From: Solidesulfovibrio magneticus
Lineage (GTDB): Bacteria; Desulfobacterota; Desulfovibrionia; Desulfovibrionales; Desulfovibrionaceae
Length of the DNA stretch: 17,077 nt
Assembly: GCA_002482565.1 (NCBI GenBank)
Contig: DLGG01000047.1
Location: forward strand, 1-17,077
Reading direction: 5' to 3'
Shown: one piece after another, positions 1 to 6,662 of the stretch
Position numbering within the stretch: position 1 is the stretch's first letter
Layout of the letters: the number at the start of each line of letters is the position of its first letter
Program-made: the position numbers and the translations under genes
The notes under the pieces: model-generated
The model's database searches: none
Seen by the model: the letters and a program-made list of their open reading frames with translations, nothing else
What the model was told of the DNA's origin: nothing

Positions 1-1
1 G

Positions 2-814
2 TCGCCCAAGGCGGCCGTCGCCGTGGAGCCGGCCGTGCCCGAACAGGCCACCAAGCAGGCCCTGGAACCCAAACCGGCCGTCAACGCCGCCATCAAGCCG
101 CCCCGCTCCGAACCGGCCGCGCCCGCCGCCGGGGCCGGCGAAACCGCCAGATCGGCCGAGACCCAGGCCGCCGCGCCCAAAGCAAAAAAAACCGATGGGC
201 CGGTGGTGGCCGTGGTCGGCGATTCCCTGGCCGTGGGCGTGGGCATGACCATGGAGCAACGCCTGGCCAAGGCCGGCGGTCCGGGCTGTCTGGCCATGGG
301 CAAGGTTTCGACGGGACTCATTTCGAAAAAATACGACTGGGAAAAGGCGCTGGCCGAGACCCTGGCCCGCCAGCCCGTTGCGGCCGTGGTGGTGGTGCTT
401 GGCGGCAACGACGCCAACAATTCCATAGCCGGCAAGGGCGCGGGCACGCCGGAATGGCAGGAGGCCTACACGGCCAAGGTGGAACGTTTCCTGGCCATCG
501 CCGCCAAGGCCGGTGTTGAGGTCATGTGGGTGGGGCTGCCGGCCATGAAGGACCCGGCCTACGGCAAGCGCGTGGCGGCGGTCAACGCCGCGGCCCGGGC
601 CGGCTGCGCCAAGACGGCCGGCTGCCGCTACCTGGAGCCCGGCGACGTCTTTACCGACGCCTCGGGCAATTATGTCCAGGCCAAGGACATCGGCGGCAAG
701 AACGTGACCCTACGGGCCGGCGACGGCGTCCACATGACCATGACCGGGTATGACCTGCTGTGCCGCCGGGTCCTCGAGGTTCTGGGCCCGACGGCAAGTC
801 CGACCAAACCGTAA
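2..814 (+). CDS. SGNH/GDSL-type hydrolase (DUF459-like), 5' end outside window
   Basis: The reading frame is open from base 2 with no stop, so the gene almost certainly starts upstream. A GTG at 23 is the first possible in-window start but has no clear ribosome site. Numbered from that GTG, residues 1-58 are a Pro/Ala/Lys-rich linker of the kind that follows a signal peptide or membrane anchor. The SGNH hydrolase domain follows: block I GDSLAVG with the nucleophile Ser68, block III GGND with Asn129, and block V DGVH with Asp234 and His237. All catalytic residues are present. Family members are lipases, esterases or carbohydrate/peptidoglycan O-acetyl esterases; the DUF459 branch has no well-fixed substrate. 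The linker suggests a periplasmic or surface enzyme (inference). The stop at 812-814 lies 11 bases before the next start, so the two genes are probably co-transcribed. Fold is confident, substrate is not. Confidence 0.85.
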   Translation, partial: SPKAAVAVEPAVPEQATKQALEPKPAVNAAIKPPRSEPAAPAAGAGETARSAETQAAAPKAKKTDGPVVAVVGDSLAVGVGMTMEQRLAKAGGPGCLAMGKVSTGLISKKYDWEKALAETLARQPVAAVVVVLGGNDANNSIAGKGAGTPEWQEAYTAKVERFLAIAAKAGVEVMWVGLPAMKDPAYGKRVAAVNAAARAGCAKTAGCRYLEPGDVFTDASGNYVQAKDIGGKNVTLRAGDGVHMTMTGYDLLCRRVLEVLGPTASPTKP

Positions 815-825
815 GGAGCTCGCCC

Positions 826-1584
826 ATGCGCCCCAAACTGACCCAAGCCGAGATTCTGGCCGCCGTGGCCGACGACGTGCTGGCCCTGCCCGACCGGCCC
901 ATCGCGTCCCTGACCATGGGCACGTGTCTGGCCGCCGTGGCCTCGCGCGGCCTGGGGCTGGCCTCGCTGGTTTCCCACATCGTCCCGGGGCTGGCCCCGG
1001 CTCGGCCCCAAAACGTGCCGGCCACGGCCCATGAGGCGGTGGGGCTGCTGGCCGACCCGGCCACGGACGGAACCGATCTGGCCTCGGTGGCCATGGCCGC
1101 GGCCAATTCCCTGCTGCCGCTGCCCGAAGATGTCCGCGACGGCGCGGGACAGGATCTGCTCGTGTCCCTGGGCCGGGGCAAGGACGTGGCCGTGGTCGGA
1201 CATTTCCCCTTCACGGACAGCCTGCGCGAAGCCTGCCGCACGTTGTGGGTCCTGGAAAAACGGCCGCGACCGGGCGACCTGCCGGCCGAGATGGCCGGCG
1301 AAATCCTGCCTCGGGCCGACATGGTGGCCGTCACCGGCACGACGCTTTTAAACGGCACCCTGGCCGGCCTTTTGTCCGCCTGCCGGGAGGACGCCGTGGT
1401 CATCATGCTCGGCCCCACCACGCCCTTTGCCCCGGGCCTCTCGCGCTGCGGCATCGACGTCCTGGCCGGCTGCGACGTGCCCGACCCCGAAGCGGCCCTG
1501 GCCGGCATCAGGGCCGGCAGCTGCTTCAAGGGCCTTTCCGGCGTGCGCCAGTGCTCCTGGACCCGGCCGGGACTGGCCGTCTAG
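826..1584 (+). CDS. DUF364 family protein (DUF4213 + putative heavy-metal-chelation domain)
   Basis: This 252-residue protein starts at the ATG at 826. An AAGGAG at 813-818, overlapping the previous stop codon, sets that start over an upstream in-frame ATG-like extension. The C-terminal half carries the DUF364 signature blocks: VGHFPF at about 125-129, TGTTLLNGTL at 170-179, LGPTTPF at 195-201, and a closing CDVPDPEAAL at 216-225. The N-terminal part (1-90) fits the DUF4213 enolase-N-like domain that normally precedes it. Family structures show a Rossmann-like fold, and a heavy-metal or metallophore binding role has been suggested but not proven. Cys34, Cys208, Cys216, Cys233 and Cys243 could bind metal, but this is only suggestive. 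It is a soluble cytoplasmic protein of normal length. Nothing around it identifies a substrate. Confidence 0.85.
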   Translation: MRPKLTQAEILAAVADDVLALPDRPIASLTMGTCLAAVASRGLGLASLVSHIVPGLAPARPQNVPATAHEAVGLLADPATDGTDLASVAMAAANSLLPLPEDVRDGAGQDLLVSLGRGKDVAVVGHFPFTDSLREACRTLWVLEKRPRPGDLPAEMAGEILPRADMVAVTGTTLLNGTLAGLLSACREDAVVIMLGPTTPFAPGLSRCGIDVLAGCDVPDPEAALAGIRAGSCFKGLSGVRQCSWTRPGLAV

Positions 1585-1648
1585 TGTCGCGTCCGGGAAA
1601 TGCCATGACCCTGCCTGGCACAGCAACAACTCGTAATTATTATTTTTA

Positions 1649-1679
1649 TTCGCAAAAAACATAACTGTTTTTTTGCGAA
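1649..1679. repeat. A/T-rich inverted repeat in convergent gap
   Basis: TTCGCAAAAAA (1649-1659) faces TTTTTTTGCGAA (1668-1679) across a short loop. It sits in an A/T-rich island (about 1631-1675) that stands out sharply from its surroundings. It lies 65 bases after the DUF364 stop and between convergent genes, so it may be a bidirectional terminator whose A and T runs form part of the stem. No separate T run follows on either strand, so the terminator reading is uncertain. Confidence 0.5.
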
Positions 1680-1733
1680 CGCCACACGAGGACGGCATCC
1701 CGGCCCACCCCGCCCGACAGCCGCATGGGGGCC

Positions 1734-1762
1734 AAACGCCGCTTGCCGTTGGCGAGGCGTTT
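1734..1762. terminator. Possible bidirectional terminator between DUF364 gene and nhaA
   Basis: AAACGCC (1734-1740) pairs with GGCGTTT (1756-1762). Inside this, TTGCC pairs with GGCGA (one T-G wobble) around a GTT loop, with a two-base bulge. The hairpin lies 94 bases past the nhaA stop on the minus strand. Only three T residues are available and they are in the stem, so terminator function is a weak inference. Confidence 0.3.
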
Positions 1763-1855
1763 ACGCCCAAAGACGCGGCCCGCCCTCGACCGCGGCCTTT
1801 TCTTCATGAAGCCCGCCGCTCCCGTCTCGACGCCCCGCAACGAGGCGACGCGCCC

Positions 1856-3280
1856 TCAAAGGCGGCTGCCGCTCCCGGGACAGGCCGGCGGCGATCCCGG
1901 ACAGGCCGTCTCGTCGTCCTGTTCTCGACACGACGGGTCATCCGAAGCCTCGCCCCGGCGCAGCACGGCAAAGCCGTAGAGGCCGGCCAGGGTCGAGGCC
2001 ACGAGGATGGACACCTTGGCCTGTTCCCCGGCGGCCGCGCCGTCGCCAAAGGCCAGGCCGGCGATGAAGATCGACATGGTAAACCCGATGCCGGCCAGCA
2101 CCGACGCCCCGTAGTAGTGGGACAGTCGCATCCCCTCCGGCATGGCCGCCAGCCCCAGGCGAAAAAGGCCCAGGCAGGTCAGGAAGATGCCGAGCTGCTT
2201 GCCGATGAAAAGCCCCAGGAAAATGCCCAGGGACACCGGCTCGGCCAGGGACTGCCCGGCCTGGCCGAAGAGCGGCACCCCGGCGTTGGCCAGGGCGAAC
2301 AGCGGCATGATGCCGTAGGCGACCCATGGGTGCAAAGCGTGCTCCAGGCGGGGCAAGGGGGCGCTGGCGCGCTGGCAGGCGGACTCAAGGTTTTCCAGCG
2401 TCCCCTGCATGGTTTTGTTGGCCAAGAGCACCTGGCCCGGTTCCATGGACGCGGCAAAGCAGTCGAGGAGGCGGCGCGCCTTGTGCACGAACGCCCCGGC
2501 CGAAATGCGGGTGCGCGCCGGGATGGTCATGGCCGCCAGCACCCCGGCCACGGTGGCGTGGACGCCGGATTTGAGAAAGGCCAGCCACAGGATCGCGCCG
2601 CAGATGCCGTAAACGGCCGGATGGCGCGCCCCGGCCATGTTGAGGCCGAGCATTGTCACGAACATGGCCCCGCCGACCACCAGGGAAAACAGGGAAATAT
2701 CGCCGGAATAGAAGATCGCGATGACCAGCACCGCGCCGATGTCGTCAACGATGGCCACGGCCGCCAGGAAGACCTTGAGCGAAACCGGCACGCGATTGCC
2801 CAGAAGCGACAATATGCCAAGGGCAAAGGCGATGTCCGTGGCCATGGGCACGCCCCAGCCGGCCATGGTCGGCAACCCCTGGTTGAAAAGGGCGTAGAGC
2901 AGGGCCGGCACGGCCATGCCGCCTACGGCCGCGGCCACGGGCAAAATGGCCTGGGCCGGCGAATTGAGCTCGCCGACCAGGATCTCGCGCTTGATTTCCA
3001 GGCCGACCATGAAAAAAAACACGGCCATGAGCCCGTCGTTGATCCAGTGCAGCAAGGTCTTGGACAGGACGTGGCCGCCGAAGCCCACGGTCACGGGCGT
3101 TTCCCACAGGGCGAAATAGGCCGGGGCCAGGGGCGAATTGGCCCAGACCAGGGCAATCAGGGTACAAGCGATAAGGACGATGCCGCCCGAGGCCTGAACA
3201 TGGCTGAAACGGCGAAACGGGGCCAGGGCCTGCTCCAGCAGGGGCAGCGGCCGGGAAGGGGTTTGAGGATGCTCTACCAT
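1856..3280 (-). CDS. nhaA: Na+/H+ antiporter NhaA
   Basis: This 474-residue inner-membrane protein exchanges cytoplasmic Na+ for periplasmic H+ in pH and sodium homeostasis. The start is the ATG at 3278-3280, preceded on the minus strand by TTGGAG five bases away. A longer frame opening at 3346 has no ribosome site. Diagnostic residues are present: the ion-binding pair Asp179-Asp180 in AIVDDIGAV, Asp149 in ATDIAFALG, and Lys361 in FIGKQLGIF, matching D163/D164, D133 and K300 of E. coli NhaA. About twelve hydrophobic segments are visible. Compared with the 388-residue E. coli protein, it has a longer cytoplasmic loop (about 255-315) and a polar Cys/Pro-rich C-terminal tail (443-474). It is transcribed alone, convergent with DUF364, behind a structured leader. 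Family assignment is secure; expression control is not known. Confidence 0.97.
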   Translation of the reverse strand: MVEHPQTPSRPLPLLEQALAPFRRFSHVQASGGIVLIACTLIALVWANSPLAPAYFALWETPVTVGFGGHVLSKTLLHWINDGLMAVFFFMVGLEIKREILVGELNSPAQAILPVAAAVGGMAVPALLYALFNQGLPTMAGWGVPMATDIAFALGILSLLGNRVPVSLKVFLAAVAIVDDIGAVLVIAIFYSGDISLFSLVVGGAMFVTMLGLNMAGARHPAVYGICGAILWLAFLKSGVHATVAGVLAAMTIPARTRISAGAFVHKARRLLDCFAASMEPGQVLLANKTMQGTLENLESACQRASAPLPRLEHALHPWVAYGIMPLFALANAGVPLFGQAGQSLAEPVSLGIFLGLFIGKQLGIFLTCLGLFRLGLAAMPEGMRLSHYYGASVLAGIGFTMSIFIAGLAFGDGAAAGEQAKVSILVASTLAGLYGFAVLRRGEASDDPSCREQDDETACPGSPPACPGSGSRL

Positions 3281-3643
3281 GCAACTCCAATACAGTTTGA
3301 CGCAATATTTTGCACTGTGACGGTGTGACCGCCGAGGCCGCGACATGACGCCTCGGACGGTTCAAGATTCTCAAGGGTAAGACAGCTTCATGCGCTGGGC
3401 AAGACAATTCGGAAACCCTCTGTTTCCGCAGAGATCAGCGACCAAAATCCCGTAGACTCCCAATGCGGCGTCCTCCGAACAGTCCACTGCGCCGCCTGGC
3501 GACGGGCATTTGGACCTACGCCAACATGTGGCCGGACACGGGCCGGCTGCTGCTGGCCATACGGCGGCCTGGACTAGCCATGACCGGCCATTGCCCCCGT
3601 GCCGGCCTTGGGCTATAGACCACGGAGGAATCGCGTACCCCCT
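3281..3643. other. Divergent intergenic region between nhaA and dus
   Basis: This 363-base stretch separates divergent genes. Its left part is the nhaA leader described separately. Further right is a perfect 7-base-pair hairpin, CGGAAAC/GTTTCCG (3410-3416 with 3422-3428), with loop CCTCT and no T run. An open frame of 51 codons from an ATG at 3463 to a TAG at 3616-3618 has no ribosome site and no recognisable product. No convincing sigma70 promoter was found for either gene. The sequence reads as non-coding. Confidence 0.4.
3292..3356 (-). promoter_or_regulatory. Structured 5' leader of nhaA (three consecutive hairpins)
   Basis: Read on the minus strand toward nhaA there are three stems. CCGAGGC/GCCTCGG (3332-3338 with 3350-3356) has an 11-base loop. 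CGGT/ACCG (3321-3324 with 3328-3331) has a 3-base loop. ACAGT/ACTGT (3292-3296 with 3314-3318) encloses a nested GCAA/TTGC stem (3302-3305 with 3310-3313). The last ends about 11 bases before the start codon. This could be an RNA regulator or a protein operator. Sodium-sensing and nhaA-associated RNA motifs are known, but I cannot match this sequence to one. Confidence 0.45.
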
Positions 3644-4657
3644 ATGTCCCATTCTTTCGGCATGTCCCCACCCCCCATCGCTCCCGACGCGCCCTGGCTG
3701 GCTCCCCTGGCCGGTTTTTCCGATCTGCCCTTTCGCTTGCTGTGCCGGGAACTCGGCGCGGTAGTCGCGGTGACGGAAATGGTCAGCGCCAAAGGGCTTT
3801 TTTACGATTCGCGCAACACCAAACGCCTGCTCGACACCTGCCCGGCCGACAGCCCGCTGGTGGTGCAGCTTTTCGGGGCCGAACCCGACTATCTCAAGCG
3901 CGCCGCCGCCGCCCTGGCCGAGGCCGGCTACACGTATTTCGACCTCAACTGCGGCTGCTCGGTGCGCAAGGTGGTCAAGACCGGCGCCGGCGCGGCCCTG
4001 CTCGGCGACCCGGACCGGCTCGTCGCCTGCGCCGGGGCCATGGTCCGGGCCGTGGGCCCAGGCCGGGTCGGGGTCAAGCTGCGCCTGGGGCCCAAGCCTC
4101 CGGCCCGGGTCGATCTGGAACTGGCCGCGCGCCTGGCCGAAGCCGGCGCGGCCTGGCTGACCCTGCACCCGCGCCACGCCAGCCAGGGCTTTGCCGGCAC
4201 GGCCGACAGGAAAGCCCTGGGGGAATTCGTGGCCGCCTCGGCCCTGCCCGTCATCGCCAGCGGCGACCTCATGACCGCCGAGGATGGCCGGGCGGTCCTG
4301 GCCGAAAGCGGCGCGCAAGGCGTCATGTATGCTCGGGGAGCCCTAGCCGATCCCCGCGTTTTCGTCCGCCATGCCGCATTTTTTGCCCAAACGGGCCAAG
4401 CCGCGCCCCGGGAGGTCCCGTCGGTGTGCGACGTCGTGCGCCGCCACGCCGCCCTGTGCCGGGAACATGCCGACGACCGCCAGGCGCTTTTACGTATGCG
4501 CACGGCTGTGCCCCGCTACCTGCGCGAACTGCCCGGCTGCCGGGCGCTGCGCGACCGGCTGTGCCGCGTGCAGTCCTGGAACGAACTTTCCGATATCATA
4601 AGCGAGGCCGAGGCACTGGCCGCCGCCTCGCCCCAAGCCGCCGGAGAAGCCGCATGA
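3644..4657 (+). CDS. tRNA-dihydrouridine synthase (Dus family)
   Basis: This 337-residue FMN-dependent TIM-barrel enzyme reduces specific uridines in tRNA to dihydrouridine. The opening LAPLAGFSDLPFRLLCRELG (19-38) and TEMVSAKGL (44-52) are typical. The catalytic loop DLNCGCSVRKVVKTGAGAAL (100-119) keeps the catalytic cysteine (Cys105) but has Ser106 where the common motif has Pro (GCP). LTLHPRHASQGFAGTAD (172-188), VIASGD (203-208) and GVMYARGALADPRVF (226-240) complete the FMN and phosphate sites. The C-terminal helical part contains the usual RMRTAVPRYLRELPG. The ATG at 3644 is chosen although the best ribosome site (GGAGG, 3624-3628) lies unusually far, 15 bases, upstream; no in-frame start lies closer. 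It overlaps ispH by ATGA. The A/B/C subtype cannot be fixed by eye, so no symbol is given. Confidence 0.93.
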   Translation: MSHSFGMSPPPIAPDAPWLAPLAGFSDLPFRLLCRELGAVVAVTEMVSAKGLFYDSRNTKRLLDTCPADSPLVVQLFGAEPDYLKRAAAALAEAGYTYFDLNCGCSVRKVVKTGAGAALLGDPDRLVACAGAMVRAVGPGRVGVKLRLGPKPPARVDLELAARLAEAGAAWLTLHPRHASQGFAGTADRKALGEFVAASALPVIASGDLMTAEDGRAVLAESGAQGVMYARGALADPRVFVRHAAFFAQTGQAAPREVPSVCDVVRRHAALCREHADDRQALLRMRTAVPRYLRELPGCRALRDRLCRVQSWNELSDIISEAEALAAASPQAAGEAA

Positions 4658-5514
4658 AACTCCTACGCGCCCAGACCGCCGGATTCTGCATGGGCGTCGA
4701 TCTGGCCCTTAAAAAACTCGCCGCCCTCATCGACGCCCCGGCCAAGGACGCGCCGACAAAAACCATCGTCACCTTCGGCCCCATCATCCACAACCCCCAG
4801 GTGCTCGAAGACTACGCCGCCAAAGGCGTGGGCGTGGTCAACGATCCGGCCGCCATCGCCCCGGGAACCACCGTGGTCATCCGCGCCCACGGCATCCCCG
4901 AGCCCGTGCGCCAGGCCATTGCCGCCCGGGAAGCCGAAATCGTGGACGCCACCTGCCCCAAGGTCAAAAAGGCCCAGACCCTCATCCAGGCCCAGGCCAA
5001 GCAGGGACGGACCTTGCTGCTTTTCGGCGAGGAGGACCATCCCGAGGTCAAGGGGCTTTTGAGCTACGCCACGGCCGGAGCCCACGTTTTCGGCGACATG
5101 GAAGAACTCGAAAAGCTCGACCTGCCCCATGGCCCCGCCTATTTCCTGGCCGCCCAGACCACCCAGGACGAGCAGGAATTCCTGCGCATCCGGGATTATC
5201 TGCGAAACCGCTTCGGCGCGGGCCTCACCGTGCTGTCCACCATCTGCAACGCCACCATGAACCGCCAGCAGGAGGCCATGGACCTGGCCGCTTCCGTGGA
5301 CTTCCTGGTGGTGGTCGGCGGAAGAGACTCCGGCAACACCAGACGCCTGGCCCAGGTGGCCCGAAGCGCCGGCACGCCAAGCATCCATATCGAAACCGCC
5401 GACGAACTTTCACCCGGAATGTTCACGGGCTACACGACAATCGGCTTGACAGCCGGCGCTTCAACGCCGAAGAAAATAATTGACCGCGTCCAGCAGGTGC
5501 TGGAATCCTATTAG
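4654..5514 (+). CDS. ispH: 4-hydroxy-3-methylbut-2-enyl diphosphate reductase (IspH/LytB)
   Basis: This 286-residue protein catalyses the last step of the MEP isoprenoid pathway. It reductively dehydrates HMBPP to IPP and DMAPP with a [4Fe-4S] cluster. The three cluster cysteines are present: Cys12 in AGFCMGV, Cys101 in DATCPKVKKAQ, and Cys198 in STICNATMNRQQ. Substrate-pocket residues are also present: His46 (IIHNPQV), His79 (RAHGIPE), His129 and Glu131 (DHPEVKG), and the Ser/Asn pair in RDSGNTRRLA (224-233). The start is the ATG in the ATGA overlap with the dus stop, with GGAG at 4642-4645. The same frame runs far upstream without a stop, but that part is out-of-frame Dus coding sequence. 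Length is normal for short IspH proteins. Translational coupling to dus suggests an operon. Confidence 0.97.
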   Translation: MKLLRAQTAGFCMGVDLALKKLAALIDAPAKDAPTKTIVTFGPIIHNPQVLEDYAAKGVGVVNDPAAIAPGTTVVIRAHGIPEPVRQAIAAREAEIVDATCPKVKKAQTLIQAQAKQGRTLLLFGEEDHPEVKGLLSYATAGAHVFGDMEELEKLDLPHGPAYFLAAQTTQDEQEFLRIRDYLRNRFGAGLTVLSTICNATMNRQQEAMDLAASVDFLVVVGGRDSGNTRRLAQVARSAGTPSIHIETADELSPGMFTGYTTIGLTAGASTPKKIIDRVQQVLESY

Positions 5515-5604
5515 TCTCACGCCGGTTGTCCGCCCCTGGCGGCCGACCGGCCGACAAACGCCGCCCCGCCCCTGTCCGGCGCGGCCCCAACCGCGGAGAA
5601 CCTC

Positions 5605-6594
5605 ATGGCCCAGACCAATATTCTCCTGGAAGCCGGCACCAACGAGCTGGAGATCGTGGAGTTTTTCATCGACGAACCCACGGCCTCCTCGTTTACTGCC
5701 GACGCTCCCGAAACTTCGGGCCATTACCGGGGCTACTACGGCGTCAACGTGGCCAAGGTGCTGGAGATCATCCGCCTGCCCAAGGTCACGGCCATGCCCG
5801 AGGTGTCGCACCCGAGCGTCATGGGCGCGTTTAATCTGCGAAACCACATCATCCCCCTGGTGGATCTCTCCATCTGGCTCGACAAGCAGCGCCAGGACAC
5901 GGCCTCGCCCAAGGTCATCGTCACCGAATTCAACAACGTCACGTCCTCGTTTCTGGTTTCCGGCGTCACCCGCATCCACCGCATGAGCTGGGAGGCCGTG
6001 GAGCCGCCCAACCGCTACGTGTCCAAGATGAGCGGCGATTCCATCACCGGCGTGGTCAAGCTGGAGGACCGCATCGTTTTCCTGCTGGACCTGGAAAAGA
6101 TCGTGGCCGACCTCAACCCAAGCCTCGGGCTGCGCCTGGACATGAGCATCGAATGGAACGCCTCCAGCCGCTACCGGGCCCTGGTCGCCGACGACTCGGT
6201 GCTGGTGCGCGAAATGCTCAAGGATCTCCTCAACAAGGCCGGCTTCGACGTCACGGCTGTGCAAAACGGCCGCGAAGCCTGGGAACTCCTGAGCCAGATC
6301 AAAGAGAAATCCGAGGCCGAAAACCAGCCCCTTTCCAACTTTGTCCACTGCATGGTGGCCGACATCGAGATGCCGGCCATGGACGGCCACAACCTCACCA
6401 AGCGCATCAAGGACGACCCGGTCCTGCGCGAGCTGCCGGTAATCCTTTTCTCCTCGCTCATTACCGACAAGCTGCGCCACAAAGGCGAGGCCGTGGGCGC
6501 CGACGACCAGATTTCCAAGCCCGACGTCAGCCAGCTGGCCATGCGGGCCAAGGCGCTCATTGAGCGCAAACTCGGCCAGAAAACCGCCGCCTGA
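5605..6594 (+). CDS. cheV: CheV-type chemotaxis coupling protein (CheW domain + response-regulator receiver)
   Basis: This 329-residue cytoplasmic protein couples chemoreceptors to the CheA kinase and carries its own phosphorylatable domain. Residues about 15-175 form the CheW-like domain, with GYYGVNVAKVLEIIRLPKV (43-61) and NLRNHIIPLVDLSIWL (77-92) typical of the family. Residues about 191-325 form a receiver domain with acidic residues Asp196 and Asp197, phosphoacceptor Asp253 in VADIEMPAMDG, Ser283/Ser284 as the switch position, and Lys305 in SKPD. All are intact, so phosphorylation by CheA is expected. The ATG at 5605 follows GGAG (5595-5598). The gene stands 90 bases after ispH with no other chemotaxis gene in the window; deltaproteobacteria often carry several scattered CheV genes. 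Confidence 0.93.
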   Translation: MAQTNILLEAGTNELEIVEFFIDEPTASSFTADAPETSGHYRGYYGVNVAKVLEIIRLPKVTAMPEVSHPSVMGAFNLRNHIIPLVDLSIWLDKQRQDTASPKVIVTEFNNVTSSFLVSGVTRIHRMSWEAVEPPNRYVSKMSGDSITGVVKLEDRIVFLLDLEKIVADLNPSLGLRLDMSIEWNASSRYRALVADDSVLVREMLKDLLNKAGFDVTAVQNGREAWELLSQIKEKSEAENQPLSNFVHCMVADIEMPAMDGHNLTKRIKDDPVLRELPVILFSSLITDKLRHKGEAVGADDQISKPDVSQLAMRAKALIERKLGQKTAA

Positions 6595-6662
6595 GGCCGT
6601 ATTGGCCTCCAGACCGGCCACGTCCGCGCCCTTTTTTGCGGCGCGCGACGGGTTGCGGCCCC

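Noticed and set aside
1673..3328. Plus-strand open frame opposite nhaA
   Set aside because: The translation is Gln/His/Gly-rich with no hydrophobic core or domain, while the minus strand encodes an unmistakable NhaA.
3463..3618. Small 51-codon open frame before dus
   Set aside because: There is no ribosome site and no recognisable family. The frame is open for a long way upstream by chance in G+C-rich DNA, and nothing supports translation.
6593..6609. GAGGCC/GGCCTC hairpin at the cheV stop codon
   Set aside because: The stem is only six pairs, overlaps the stop codon, and the nearest T run is more than 20 bases downstream. This is too weak to call a terminator.
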